Notes: generated from the sequence alone by a model not told the origin. A stretch of 64,000 nt of DNA from VAXT01 sp963794605 (GCA_963794605.1 CAWCEN010000002.1:310001-374000), one strand, 5' to 3'; shown: positions 1-10,463, numbered from the stretch's first letter. Translations and numbers: made by a program.

Positions 1-22
1 CTCCATGTCGCCCAGCTTGGGG

Positions 23-39
23 CCTCCCGTTAGGGGAGG
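23..39 (-). terminator. Short hairpin at the end of the acs operon
   Basis: Arms CCTCCC and GGGAGG (6 bp) surround a 5-nt loop; the loop carries part of the TAA stop of the gene at 30-455. No T-run follows, so this is a possible but weak terminator for the minus-strand operon. Confidence 0.35.
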
Positions 40-451
40 GTCAAGTAGTCCTCGTCGAAGTGCTCGCGGTCTTCCGGGTCCGCGATCGCGTCACCCGCGC
101 TGCGCGCCTTCGCCTTCCACGCCTCGGCCTCGCCGTCGCCCGCGAGCGCGTGCGCGCGGGCCAGCCCCTCGTACGCGTAGGCGAGGTCGAAGTCGCCGAT
201 TCCGTTCTGCTCGCAGTGCTCGAGGCATCGCCGCGCGTGCCAGATCGCAGGCTCAACACGGCCGAGCACCGTGTAGACGCGCGAGACCTGCCACTCGCCT
301 CGCGCGAGGTTCTCGGGGCCACACTCCTCGGCTTCGCCCCAGTGGAACCGGGAGGCGTGCGTCGCGTGGAGCATCCGGTCGTCGTCCTCCCGCGACTCCA
401 TCAGGCGCCAGACCTCGTTGAACAGGTCGACGCCCCGATGACGCTCCTCGC

Positions 452-455
<4 letters not shown>
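30..455 (-). CDS. TPR-like hypothetical protein
   Basis: Soluble 141-residue protein, rich in Trp, His and acidic residues. The second half (about residues 55-120) reads like two helical hairpins of the tetratricopeptide type, with alternating Ala, Tyr and Leu (AYAYEGLARAHALAGD), so protein binding is plausible but no function can be assigned. The ATG at 453-455 was chosen because it overlaps the TGA of acs (ATGA), implying translational coupling. The longer open frame upstream is only the acs shadow. Last gene of the peptidase-acs strand. Confidence 0.7.
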
Positions 456-2412
<1,957 letters not shown>

Positions 2413-2416
<4 letters not shown>

Positions 2417-3549
2417 GGCGTCAGGTCGTACGGAAACTCTGTGAGGTTCTCGGCGCCGTCCTCGGTGATGAGAATCAGATCCTCGAGCCGGCAGCCGCCG
2501 AAGCCCTGGCGATAGAGACCCGGCTCCAGCGTCACGACGTCTCCGGCAACGAGCTCGGCGGTCCCCCCGCGCCCGAGATTTGGCTGCTCGTGCACCTGGA
2601 GCCCGACGCCGTGGCCGAGCCCGTGGAAGAAGCCGTTCTCGAGCACTTCGCCGGGCGGCTTGGAAAGCACCGTCGGCTGGCCGTGCTCCTCGAAGAACCG
2701 ACAGACCAACTCGTAGATCTCGACTCCCGGCACGCCGGCCTTCGTTGCCTCGAGCGAGCGGTCGAGCGCCTCTTTGACGAGCCGGTGGTACTCGACGAGC
2801 TCGTCAGGCGGCGTGCCGACGACGAACGTCCGCGTCATGTCCGCGTAGCAGCCTGACTCCGGGTCCTTCGGCCAGAGGTCGATCACGACCGGCTCGTCAG
2901 GTGCGATCTGACCGAACCCGAGCTCGTGGCCGATCGCGGTCTGCGCGCCGTGTGAGACGATGAGGTCGTCGCTGGCCACGCCGTGCTCGGTGAAGACACG
3001 CCGGATCGCCGACTTGACGAGCTCGCTCGTCAGTGGCTCGCCGTCGACGCTCAGGCTCCCGTTCGACTGCTCTACCCGCGCCATCAGGTCGCGCGCCGCG
3101 CCCATGGCAGCCGTCGCGGCATTCTGCGCCTTGCGGATCCCTTCGAGCTCGGCCTCGTTCTTCACGCGGCGCCGCGAGGCGAAGAGCTCGTAATCGGGCG
3201 TGACCGTGATCCCGTTCGCGCGCAGGTGGTCGGCGACCAACGTCGGGAAGCCCCAAGGGACAACTGCCTCTTCGATGCCGAATTCTCGGCAGGCATTCAA
3301 GGGCGTGTGCAGGGCGATTGCCTCCAGACGCGGAACCCCTTCTGCGAGCAGCTCGTCGTAGCCGAACTCCTCGAGCGCGTGCGCCTCGATCCCCACGGCA
3401 GCGATCCGCTCGACCTCGAACGCGGTCCCCGCCGTCATCTTCCGTCCGTCCTTCTCCGCGTACAGGAAGGGATCCGGGACGGTAATCGGCACCTCGTGCC
3501 GCATTTCGGCGGAGGTTTCGGTGTCGGCGAAGATGAGGACGTCGGGCAC
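2413..3549 (-). CDS. M24 family Xaa-Pro aminopeptidase
   Basis: Dinuclear-metal aminopeptidase of the pita-bread fold, expected to remove N-terminal residues preceding proline or to split Xaa-Pro dipeptides in the cytoplasm. With the GTG start at 3547-3549 it has 378 residues. The first about 140 form the creatinase-like N-domain. The metal ligands can be followed in order: Asp in VVIDLWPKD, Asp in YADMTRTF, His in HGLGHGVGLQVHE, Glu in TLEPGLY and Glu in RLEDLILI. The GTG was preferred over upstream ATGs because those intrude into the divergent promoter region and add a low-complexity tail; a TAGGAT hexamer stands 8 nt before it. First gene of the acs operon. Confidence 0.88.
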
Positions 3550-3557
3550 CGCGCGGC

Positions 3558-3563
3558 ATCCTA
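3558..3563 (-). promoter_or_regulatory. Probable -10 box (TAGGAT) of the peptidase-acs operon
   Basis: TAGGAT on the minus strand lies 8 nt from the GTG at 3549, the spacing expected for a nearly leaderless transcript. The opposite strand has TAGACT at 3576-3581 for the divergent gene, so two promoters share about 40 bp. Confidence 0.45.
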
Positions 3564-3575
3564 CCGTCCTCTGCA

Positions 3576-3581
3576 TAGACT
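3576..3581 (+). promoter_or_regulatory. Probable -10 box (TAGACT) of the amidohydrolase-hydroxylase operon
   Basis: TAGACT stands 8 nt before the GTG start at 3590, giving a leaderless or near-leaderless arrangement. No ribosome binding site is visible. Confidence 0.45.
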
Positions 3582-3589
3582 GAGGATTC

Positions 3590-4741
3590 GTGGAGCGGGA
3601 GTTCGAGCGGGCGCAGCAGCTGCTGACGCGATACGAGGGCGAGCTTCGCAACTTGATCCCCGCCGACGCGAAGATCTTCGACGCGCATGTCCACCTCGGC
3701 CACGACATCGATGGCCAGATCGGCGTCTACGAGGAGCTGGAGCGACTCAACGACATGGCCGACGTCTCGCGGTGCTTCATGTTCTGCATGGACGAGCCGG
3801 ACCGCCATCCTGCGTTCCGGGCGCCGAACGACCGCACGCTCGAGTACGCGAAGCGCTCCGAGGGACGGCTGATTCCGTTCGTCCGGCTCGACCTGACGGA
3901 GAGCCCGATCGAAGAGGCAGAGCGCTGCCTCGACCTCGGCGCGCGCGGAATCAAGCTCCATCCGCGCGCCCAGCGCTTCCTCCTCAACGACGAGCGACTC
4001 GCGCCTGTCTTCGCAATCGCCGCCGAGCGCCGCGTGCCGATCCTGATCCACGGGGGCCGCGGGCTGCCGCCGATCGCCGACCACCTCGCCCGCCTCGTCG
4101 ACGGCTATCCCGAGGCGCAGCTGATCATCGCCCACGCGGGCATCGCCGACCTGGCCGGCCTCGCGGGGCGCTTCGCCGGGAAGGCGGGTGTGTTTTTCGA
4201 CACGTCCGTCTGGAGCTCGGTCGACCTGCTCAGCGTCTTCCACCTCGTCTCGCCCGAGCAGGTGCTCTACGCCTCTGACTACCCGTACGGCCGGCCGCCG
4301 AGCTCACTGCTGATCGCCGTCCGTACGGCGAAAGTCGCAGGCTTCACGGACGACCAACTCCGCGACATGCTCGCCGGGAGCGCGAACCGGATGGCAGCAG
4401 GCGAACTGCCGAAGGAGCCGACTAGGCCCATGGGCGACCGGGTATTCACCCAGCCGATGACGATGGCGCGCATCCACCAGTACCTGTCGATGGCGACCCC
4501 CTTGCTCTGGATGCGCCAGCCGGACTCGATCGGCGTGATCGGGCTCGCACTCAACGCGACCGACGAGGAGGACGGCTACGCGGGCGAGGACCTGGACAGG
4601 ATCCGCGAGCTGCTCACCACGGCGCGCGACCTATGGCGCGTCTTCCCCGAGGTCGAGGAGGAAGACCTGAACGAGGTCTCCCGCGTCACCCGAGGGCTCG
4701 TCCACATCGCGGACATCTTGGCGGTGACGACTCGTGCCTGA
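3590..4741 (+). CDS. Amidohydrolase family (amidohydrolase-2 type) protein
   Basis: Metal-dependent TIM-barrel hydrolase or decarboxylase of 383 residues; the substrate is unknown. The N-terminal metal motif DAHVHLGHD (about residues 27-35) gives the HxH pair. Further ligands appear as IHGGRG (His), AHAGIADL (His) and YASDYPYG (Asp). An extra alpha-helical tail of about 100 residues follows the barrel. It starts at GTG 3590 and its stop overlaps the next start by 8 nt, so it is translationally coupled to the molybdenum hydroxylase genes. That suggests it acts in the same pathway, for example hydrolysing the oxidised product or a precursor. This link is inferred from context only. Confidence 0.85.
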   Translation: MEREFERAQQLLTRYEGELRNLIPADAKIFDAHVHLGHDIDGQIGVYEELERLNDMADVSRCFMFCMDEPDRHPAFRAPNDRTLEYAKRSEGRLIPFVRLDLTESPIEEAERCLDLGARGIKLHPRAQRFLLNDERLAPVFAIAAERRVPILIHGGRGLPPIADHLARLVDGYPEAQLIIAHAGIADLAGLAGRFAGKAGVFFDTSVWSSVDLLSVFHLVSPEQVLYASDYPYGRPPSSLLIAVRTAKVAGFTDDQLRDMLAGSANRMAAGELPKEPTRPMGDRVFTQPMTMARIHQYLSMATPLLWMRQPDSIGVIGLALNATDEEDGYAGEDLDRIRELLTTARDLWRVFPEVEEEDLNEVSRVTRGLVHIADILAVTTRA

Positions 4742-5171
4742 GCTCACGATCAACGGCGAGGCGCACGGCCTCGACGTTCCTGTCGGAACGACTCTCGCCG
4801 AGGCGTTACGCGACGAGCTCGGCCTCACCGGCACGAAGGTCGCCTGCGCGGAAGGCCACTGCGGCGCGTGCACCGTGCTCCTCGACGGCGTGCCCGTCTA
4901 CTCGTGCATCACGCTCGTGCACATGGTCGGCGAGCGCGAAGTGACGACGATCGAGGGCCTCCGCGAGCACCCGCTGGTCGACGCGTTCGTCCGCACCGAC
5001 GCGCTGCAGTGCGGCTTCTGCACGCCGGGCCAGATCGTCTCCGCATCGGCGCTCGTCGAGGGCAACCCGACCCCGAGCTCCGATGAGATCCGGCACGCCA
5101 TGGCGGGGAACCTGTGCCGTTGCGGCACGTATCCGAAGATCGAGGAGGCGATCTCCACGTGGCAAGGCTGA
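4734..5171 (+). CDS. Molybdenum hydroxylase small subunit (2Fe-2S)
   Basis: Electron-transfer subunit of a xanthine oxidase/CO dehydrogenase family enzyme, 145 residues (family about 150-170). The N-terminal plant-ferredoxin-type cluster site is CAEGHCGACTVLLDG; the C-terminal helical domain binds the second 2Fe-2S cluster through CGFCTPGQ and NLCRCGTYPKI. There is no twin-arginine signal, unlike E. coli PaoA, so the enzyme should be cytoplasmic. The GTG start overlaps the amidohydrolase, and the stop overlaps the large-subunit GTG by 13 nt. The order small-large-medium differs from cox operons (medium-small-large). Confidence 0.92.
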   Translation: MPELTINGEAHGLDVPVGTTLAEALRDELGLTGTKVACAEGHCGACTVLLDGVPVYSCITLVHMVGEREVTTIEGLREHPLVDAFVRTDALQCGFCTPGQIVSASALVEGNPTPSSDEIRHAMAGNLCRCGTYPKIEEAISTWQG

Positions 5172-7417
5172 TCCGTACCGAGAAGGAAATCGAAGGCCGT
5201 TACGAGGAGGTCTGGCTCGTCGTGGAGGAGGACGCGCTCGAGCAGTGGCCGGCCGGCCCGGGCGAGATCGTCGGGCGTCCGGCCGCGCGCAAGACCGGCC
5301 CGTTGCGCGCCCGCGGCGAGGCGCGCTACACGGCCGACATCCGGCTTCCGGGGATGCTGCACGCAGCGGTCCTCCGGTCCCCGCACGCCCACGCGCGCGT
5401 GCGAGAGATTTCGTTCGAGGATGCTCTCGCCGCTCCAGGAGTACGAGCCGTCGTCGGCCCTGGCGATGCGCACACGCTCACCGACGAGCCCGGTTTTCAG
5501 GGACAGGCCGTGGCCGCCGTCGCGGCCGACACCATCGGCCAGGCACGTGCCGCCCTCGCGCTGATCGAGGTCGAGTGGGACGTGCGAAAGCCGCTGCTCG
5601 ACCCGGACGAGGCCGCGCGCCGCGGACAGCTCGTCGGAGGAGCGAGCCGCTACGAGCGCGGTGATGTCGAAGGAGGGCTGGCGCAGGCTGACGTCGTCGT
5701 CGAAGCCGAGTACCGGACGCAGACGGTCCTCCACAACTCGATGGAGACCCACCAGTCGATCTGCGAATGGCGCGGAGATTCCCTCGACATCTACATCTCG
5801 ACCCAGAGCATCTGGGGCGTCCGGGACGAGGTCGCCGGCCGGCTCGGCCTCGCCCCCGACCAGGTACGCGTCGTCTGCGAGTTCATGGGCGGAGGCTTCG
5901 GATCGAAGAATGGCGCCAACGACCACACCTACATCGCCGCGGAGCTGGCCCGGCGCACAGGACGCCCGTTGCGCTGCGCGCTGACGCGTCGCGAGGAGAA
6001 CCTCGCCGCGGGCAACCGGAACTCGACGATTCAGCGGCTGACCGCCGCCGCCCGCTCGGACGGGACGCTCGTCGCGCTCGTCGGCGAGTACGTGAACGCG
6101 ACCGGCTGGGACGGCTGGGCGTCGTCGACGGACGGGCCGATGCAGATGCTCTACGACTGCCAGAACGTCCGCACCGTCCTCTACCCCGCGAAGATCAACA
6201 CACCGCCGATGAAGGCGTTCCGGGCGCCCGGCTTCGTGGAAGGCACGTTCGGACTGGAGTGCCTGCTCGACGAGCTCGCCGCGAAGCTCGATCTGGACCC
6301 GCTCGAGATCCGGCGCCTGAACTACGCGCACTCGACGGACGACAGGCCGTTCTCGTCGAAGAACCTGATGGAGTGCTACCGACGCGCGGAGCCGCACTGG
6401 CAACGGCGTGACGCGGTGCGAAGTCGAAGCGATGGGGCTTGGAAGCGCGGGGTCGGCCTCGCCAGCCAGGTGTGGTACGGCGGCGGAGGACCGCCCTCCT
6501 ACGCCTGGGTTCGTCTCGCTTCCGACGGGCGCGCGACGGTAATCACGGCGCTGCAGGACATCGGCACGGGCACGGCGACTGCGATGGCTCAGATCGCCGC
6601 GGAAGAGCTCGGCATTCCTCTCGATCACGTGGACGTCGTCCTCGGCGACTCGGCGCGGGGCCCATATTCGGTGACCTCGGCCGGGTCGTCCACCACACCG
6701 TCGATGGGGCCGGCTGTGCGCTCGGCAGCGGCCGACGTCGCTCGCCAGGTGCTCGACATCGCGGCGCAACGCTACGACCAGGAGGGGCGCGTGCTCTCGC
6801 TGAAGGGCGGCAACGTCGTCTCGTCGGACGGTGGGTCGTGGCCCCTCGAGGACGTGGTCGGGCTGCTCGAGGACGCGCAGATCCTCGGCAAGGGCGCGCG
6901 CGGCCCGAACCCGACCGGGATGCAGGTGCTGACGTTCGGCGTCCAGGTGGCGGAGGTCGCGGTCGACGTGGAGACGGGCGAGATCCGCGTCGAGCGCGTT
7001 GCGGCGATCCACGACGTGGGCCGCGTGATCAACCCGCTCGGCGCATCGAGCCAGGTCGAGGGCGGGATCATCCAGGGCATCGGGCACACGCTCTCGGAGG
7101 ACCGGCTGCTCGATCCCGCGAGCGGCGTCACGCTGAATCCGACCTTCGACGCGTACAAGCTGCCGACCATCGCCGACGTCCCGGAGATCGTCACCGAGCT
7201 GCTCGACATTCCTGACGAGCATCTGACGAACCTCGGCTCGAAGGGGCTGGGCGAGCCGCCGATCGTCCCGACGGCCGCAGCGATCGCGAACGCAATACGC
7301 GACGCGACCGGCGCCGACGTCCGCTCACTCCCGATCAGCCGTGAGGAGATGCTCCGCGCGCTGCGGGAAGCCCGTGAACGAGAAAAGGAGACGCGTGGAG
7401 CTCCTGCAGCCCTCTAG
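5159..7417 (+). CDS. Molybdenum hydroxylase large subunit (molybdopterin-binding)
   Basis: Catalytic subunit of a xanthine dehydrogenase/aldehyde oxidoreductase-family enzyme, 752 residues from the GTG at 5159. The first about 45 residues are a short extension, followed by the aldehyde oxidase hammerhead domain and two cofactor-binding domains. MGGGFGSKNG and the AFRAPG loop bind the cofactor and substrate, and GLGEPPIVP near the C-terminus holds the conserved catalytic Glu. The AYxCSFR active-site loop that marks true CO dehydrogenases is not seen, so an aldehyde or N-heterocycle substrate is more likely than CO. The GTG was chosen because it overlaps the small-subunit stop. Confidence 0.92.
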   Translation: MARLIRTEKEIEGRYEEVWLVVEEDALEQWPAGPGEIVGRPAARKTGPLRARGEARYTADIRLPGMLHAAVLRSPHAHARVREISFEDALAAPGVRAVVGPGDAHTLTDEPGFQGQAVAAVAADTIGQARAALALIEVEWDVRKPLLDPDEAARRGQLVGGASRYERGDVEGGLAQADVVVEAEYRTQTVLHNSMETHQSICEWRGDSLDIYISTQSIWGVRDEVAGRLGLAPDQVRVVCEFMGGGFGSKNGANDHTYIAAELARRTGRPLRCALTRREENLAAGNRNSTIQRLTAAARSDGTLVALVGEYVNATGWDGWASSTDGPMQMLYDCQNVRTVLYPAKINTPPMKAFRAPGFVEGTFGLECLLDELAAKLDLDPLEIRRLNYAHSTDDRPFSSKNLMECYRRAEPHWQRRDAVRSRSDGAWKRGVGLASQVWYGGGGPPSYAWVRLASDGRATVITALQDIGTGTATAMAQIAAEELGIPLDHVDVVLGDSARGPYSVTSAGSSTTPSMGPAVRSAAADVARQVLDIAAQRYDQEGRVLSLKGGNVVSSDGGSWPLEDVVGLLEDAQILGKGARGPNPTGMQVLTFGVQVAEVAVDVETGEIRVERVAAIHDVGRVINPLGASSQVEGGIIQGIGHTLSEDRLLDPASGVTLNPTFDAYKLPTIADVPEIVTELLDIPDEHLTNLGSKGLGEPPIVPTAAAIANAIRDATGADVRSLPISREEMLRALREAREREKETRGAPAAL

Positions 7418-8222
7418 CCTCGACGACCCGATCCCGAGTAACAGTCTGTTCCTAAGTGGCGGGACCGAGGTCGTGCCGCTGCTGCGAGAGGGGCTGCTCG
7501 AGGCAGAGACGCTCGTCGACGTGCGGGGGATCGTCCCGCGCGGAGTCGACGGGACGCGCATCGGGGCCGGGACCACCCTTGCCGAGCTCGAAGCCGAAGC
7601 CGCGATCCCCGAGGCGCTGCGCGAGGCGTGCCGGCTCGCCGCGAGCCCGCAGCTCCGCAACATGGGCTCCGTCGCCGGAAACCTGCTCCAGTCGACGCGC
7701 TGCTGGTACTGGCGCCTCGACTTCCCGTGCCGCCTGCACGGGGGCGACACGTGCCACGCCCTCGCCGGAGAGCACCGCGAGCACGCGATCTTCGGCAACG
7801 GCTACTGCGCATCGGCGCACCCGTCAGACGTCGCGGCTGCGCTCATCGCGCTCGGCGCCACCATGCACACCACGAAGCGCGAGCTCGCGGTCGCTGACCT
7901 CTACCGGCTCCCGACCGACGACGACCGCAGCCTGACGACGCTCGAACCGGGCGAGCTGATCCTCGAGCTCGACGTCCCGCAGCCGGAGAACAGCACGTAC
8001 CTGAAGGCGATGGAGCGGCAGCGCTGGTCGTTCCCGATCGTCGGCGTGGCGGCAGCCCGTACGGGCGACGAGCGGAGAATCGTCCTCGCAGGCGTAGCGC
8101 CGGTTCCCTGGGTGCTCGACTCGCCGGAAGCGCTCGCGGAGGCGACGCCGCTTCCGGGAACGGCGTACAAGGTCGAGATCGCGGAGGCGCTCGTCCGTCG
8201 CGCGCTCGATGCCGTCGAGTGA
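7395..8222 (+). CDS. Molybdenum hydroxylase FAD subunit with extra Fe-S site (PaoB/YagS type)
   Basis: FAD-binding medium subunit, 275 residues, passing electrons from the iron-sulfur clusters to the final acceptor. The flavin site is marked by FLSGGTEVVP and by NMGSVAGNLLQ. Between about residues 100 and 140 four cysteines occur (RCWYW, FPC, DTC, GYCASAHPSD), the layout that binds an additional 4Fe-4S cluster in PaoB and 4-hydroxybenzoyl-CoA reductase; classical XDH or CoxM subunits lack it. The GTG at 7395 follows AAAAGGAG at a good distance; GTG 7374 is an alternative. The stop overlaps the next start (GTGA). Confidence 0.9.
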   Translation: MELLQPSSLDDPIPSNSLFLSGGTEVVPLLREGLLEAETLVDVRGIVPRGVDGTRIGAGTTLAELEAEAAIPEALREACRLAASPQLRNMGSVAGNLLQSTRCWYWRLDFPCRLHGGDTCHALAGEHREHAIFGNGYCASAHPSDVAAALIALGATMHTTKRELAVADLYRLPTDDDRSLTTLEPGELILELDVPQPENSTYLKAMERQRWSFPIVGVAAARTGDERRIVLAGVAPVPWVLDSPEALAEATPLPGTAYKVEIAEALVRRALDAVE

Positions 8223-8848
8223 GGCGCTTGCTCCTACTCCTGCCGCTCGTCGTCCTGCTTGTAGGGTGCGGCGGGGACAAGAGCGACAACGCGTCGGGAG
8301 GGAGCTCGATGAACTGCGAGATCAGCGGGGACAGGTCGAAGGCCAACCTGGTCGACCTCGACGACGGCAAGACGCACTCGGTCGCCGTGCAGACGAACAA
8401 GGGCGCCTTCACGTTCGACCTGGCAACCAAGATCTCGCCGTGCACGACGGCCTCGTTCGCCGGCCTCGTCGAGAAGGGCTTCTTCGACGGCCTGACGTTC
8501 CATCGGATCGTGCCCGGCTTCGTGATCCAGGGAGGCGACCCGGAGGGAAACGGCATGGGCGGGCCCGGCTACTCGGTCGTCGACGCTCCACCGCAGGACA
8601 CGAAGTACGAGAAGGGCCTCGTCGCGATGGCGAAGACCCAGACCGACCCGGCCGGGTCATCCGGCAGCCAGTTCTTCGTCGTCTCGAGCGACGGCGTCAA
8701 CCTGCCGCCGGACTACGCCGTTCTCGGCAACGTGACCGAGGGCATGGACACCGTCGAGCAGATCGCGAAGCTCGGAGACCCATCCGACCCTTCGGGAACT
8801 CCGACCGAGAAAGTCACGATCGACAAGATGGAGCTCACGTCAGGCTAA
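8219..8848 (+). CDS. Cyclophilin-type peptidyl-prolyl isomerase lipoprotein
   Basis: Extracytoplasmic proline isomerase, 209 residues. Residues 1-17 are a lipoprotein signal ending in the lipobox LLVGC, so Cys17 should be lipidated and the protein anchored outside the membrane. The cyclophilin domain spans about 50-207 and has the core motifs FHRIVPGFVIQGGDP (catalytic Arg) and GSQFFVV. The GTG start overlaps the FAD-subunit stop (GTGA). Its place at the end of the hydroxylase operon is probably transcriptional convenience; a folding role for exported proteins is the usual assumption. Confidence 0.92.
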   Translation: MRRLLLLLPLVVLLVGCGGDKSDNASGGSSMNCEISGDRSKANLVDLDDGKTHSVAVQTNKGAFTFDLATKISPCTTASFAGLVEKGFFDGLTFHRIVPGFVIQGGDPEGNGMGGPGYSVVDAPPQDTKYEKGLVAMAKTQTDPAGSSGSQFFVVSSDGVNLPPDYAVLGNVTEGMDTVEQIAKLGDPSDPSGTPTEKVTIDKMELTSG

Positions 8849-8851
8849 GAG

Positions 8852-8877
8852 AACGGAGGAACCCCTGGTTCCCCGTT
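8852..8877 (+). terminator. Stem-loop after the hydroxylase operon
   Basis: AACGG-A-GGAACC pairs with GGTTCC-CCGTT around a 3-4 nt loop (11 paired bases and one bulge), starting 4 nt after the cyclophilin stop. A C/T-rich run follows rather than a clean T-run. Likely operon terminator. Confidence 0.6.
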
Positions 8878-8976
8878 AGCCCCCTCCTTCCGCTCGTCAG
8901 CTCGCTCAGATTTGTTTCAGGAGCCGGCTGAGGTATTTGTGCCTCAGACGTCCCCTTCTTCGGTGTTGAGCCTCCC

Positions 8977-8993
8977 GCCGGGCAAAGCCCGGC
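8977..8993. other. GC hairpin upstream of the mocA-like gene
   Basis: GCCGGGC and GCCCGGC form a 7-bp perfect stem with a 3-nt loop, 32 nt before the start at 9025. It could be a second terminator or a 5' leader structure; nothing distinguishes these. Confidence 0.3.
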
Positions 8994-9024
8994 TCCGGCG
9001 GCGAACTGTTTAGTCATCTCCGAG

Positions 9025-9546
9025 ATGGGGGCGACAAATCCAGTCAGCGCCGTCGTCTTGGCCGCCGGTGCGTCGAGCCGCTTCGGCCAGGTCAAGCAGC
9101 GCATCCTGCTCGAGCCGGTCCTCGAACGGGTTCGCGCCAGCCACGTGGACGACGTGGTCGTCGTGCTCGGGGCGCACGAGGTGGAGACCTCGGCGCGAAC
9201 CGTGCACTGTCCGGAGTGGGAGCGCGGGCGCGGCGCCTCGCTCCGGTGCGGCCTGAAAGCCCTCGGTGAAGACACGGAAGCAGCAGTCGTCGTGCTCGCC
9301 GACGGCCCGAACCTGTCTCCTGCAGCGATCGACCGCGTGCTCGAGGTCTGGCAGGAGAGCGGCGCGGAGGTCGTTGCCGCCACTTACGAAGGCAACCGCG
9401 GCCATCCCGTCGTGCTGCCCCGTAACGTCTGGGATCGCATCCCAGACGACGGGGCGCGCTCGCTCCCCGCGCTACTCGTGCCCTGCGACGACCTCGGGGC
9501 GCCCGGAGACGTCGACTCGCCCGAGGACATGCCGGAGACGCCCTAG
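9025..9546 (+). CDS. MocA-like molybdenum cofactor nucleotidyltransferase
   Basis: Predicted to transfer CMP or GMP to molybdopterin (MocA/MobA superfamily), 173 residues, slightly shorter than the usual 190-200. The NTP-binding signature LAAGASSRFGQVKQ is at residues 12-25; VVVLADGP is the equivalent of the metal-binding Asp loop (usually DQP or DMP). RGHPVVLP is the conserved substrate loop. Hydroxylases of the PaoABC type use molybdopterin cytosine dinucleotide, so this gene probably completes the cofactor of the enzyme encoded just upstream. It converges on rsrA, with the stops overlapping by 4 nt. Confidence 0.82.
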   Translation: MGATNPVSAVVLAAGASSRFGQVKQRILLEPVLERVRASHVDDVVVVLGAHEVETSARTVHCPEWERGRGASLRCGLKALGEDTEAAVVVLADGPNLSPAAIDRVLEVWQESGAEVVAATYEGNRGHPVVLPRNVWDRIPDDGARSLPALLVPCDDLGAPGDVDSPEDMPETP

Positions 9547-9776
9547 AGCTCGAGCCTGAGCGCGGCCAGCTTGGCCTTCAGCTCCGGGTCCATCGGCTGG
9601 ATCACGGCCTGCCGCACGAGCCGCCGCAAGTCCGCCTCGAACCTGAAGCGCTTCTCGCACCAGCTGCACTCCGCCAGGTGGTGCTCGACCTCGGCCAGCT
9701 CGGCCGTGTTCAGCTCACGATCCAGATACGGCTGGAGTAGCTCTTCGCACCAATCGCAGGGATCGACCTCGCTCAT
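9543..9776 (-). CDS. rsrA: Zinc-binding anti-sigma factor, RsrA type
   Basis: Small 77-residue anti-sigma factor of the ZAS family that holds SigR inactive until thiol oxidation. Ligands align with Streptomyces RsrA: Cys7 (RsrA Cys11), His33, Cys37 and Cys40 in HHLAECSWC, with the same 26-residue spacing from the first Cys to His. Cys10 gives an additional CDWC pair. The C-terminal part after residue 60 is short and charged. The start codon overlaps the sigR stop (ATGA), the classical coupling that keeps the two proteins equimolar. Confidence 0.9.
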   Translation of the reverse strand: MSEVDPCDWCEELLQPYLDRELNTAELAEVEHHLAECSWCEKRFRFEADLRRLVRQAVIQPMDPELKAKLAALRLEL

Positions 9777-10351
9777 TTGGCCTCCACGGCCAGTTCGGCT
9801 AGCTGCTGTTTCAGGATACGCCGCCCACGATGAAGACGAGACATGACGGTGCCGATCGGAATATCGAGAATCTGGGCCGCCTCCGCGTAGCTGAACTCGC
9901 CGATGTCGACAAGGACGAGCACATCGCGGAAGTCGTGCGGCACCGCCGCGAGCGCCTCGGCAATGTGATCCTGCGACAGCCGCTCGAGCAAGCGCTCCTC
10001 GTCGCTCTCGTTGGTCGGGTCGAGCCGGTTGTAGAGGAAGTAGTCGCCTTCCTCGAGCGGCTGCTGGTCGGGCGTCCGCTGCTGCCGGCGGCCGCGGTCG
10101 ATGTTCAGGTTCGTGAGGATCCGGAGAAGCCACGCGCGGAGATTCGTGCCGGGCGTGTACGACTGCCAGCTGCGAAAGGCCCGGGCATACGTCTCCTGCA
10201 TCAGGTCTTCCGCCTCTTCTTTGCTACGCGAGACCCCTCGGGCAACTCGGTAGACCTGGTCTGCAAGCGCAAGCGCTTCCTCCTCGAACTGGACGCGATC
10301 TCGGGCGCTTCGTGCTATTCGCCGGGCTTCCTCTGACGAGGTCTCGCTCAT
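9773..10351 (-). CDS. sigR: ECF sigma factor, SigR type
   Basis: Extracytoplasmic-function sigma factor of 192 residues that directs RNA polymerase to oxidative (disulfide) stress promoters. Region 2 runs about 35-105 (EDLMQETYARAFRSW), region 4 about 130-185 (FSYAEAAQILDIPIGTVMSRLHRGR). The ATG at 10349-10351 was chosen over one 11 codons upstream because it fits the family N-terminus. It is followed by its cognate anti-sigma gene. The upstream region contains GGAAT-N18-GTT, the SigR consensus, pointing to autoregulation. Confidence 0.93.
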   Translation of the reverse strand: MSETSSEEARRIARSARDRVQFEEEALALADQVYRVARGVSRSKEEAEDLMQETYARAFRSWQSYTPGTNLRAWLLRILTNLNIDRGRRQQRTPDQQPLEEGDYFLYNRLDPTNESDEERLLERLSQDHIAEALAAVPHDFRDVLVLVDIGEFSYAEAAQILDIPIGTVMSRLHRGRRILKQQLAELAVEAK

Positions 10352-10373
10352 CCCGGCGACCCTAGCAGTGACA

Positions 10374-10399
10374 AACGCGGCCACAGCCCGCTGTATTCC
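10374..10399 (-). promoter_or_regulatory. SigR-type promoter of sigR
   Basis: On the minus strand GGAAT (10399-10395) is followed after exactly 18 nt by GTT (10376-10374), the GGAAT-N18-GTT consensus of actinobacterial SigR. A second possible promoter, TAGGGT at 10364-10359, sits 7 nt before the ATG and could give basal leaderless transcription. Confidence 0.65.
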
Positions 10400-10463
10400 G
10401 CTCGTCGCCGCTTAGTTCTGGGCGTCGCGGGGTAGGACCGCCTCAACCAAGCAGAGGAGGACC

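Noticed and set aside
2897..4243. 448-codon minus-strand frame and similar long frames antisense to pepP, uppP and cytX
   Set aside because: No domain motifs, and the opposite strand carries clear, motif-rich genes.
4898..7222. 774-codon open frame on the minus strand
   Set aside because: It mirrors the hydroxylase genes and consists of low-complexity Arg/Asp/Val-rich sequence; a typical shadow of high-GC codon use.
5159..7417. Aerobic CO dehydrogenase (CoxL)
   Set aside because: The AYxCSFR active-site loop is not present, gene order is not medium-small-large, and the FAD subunit has the extra cysteine cluster of the PaoB/HcrB type.
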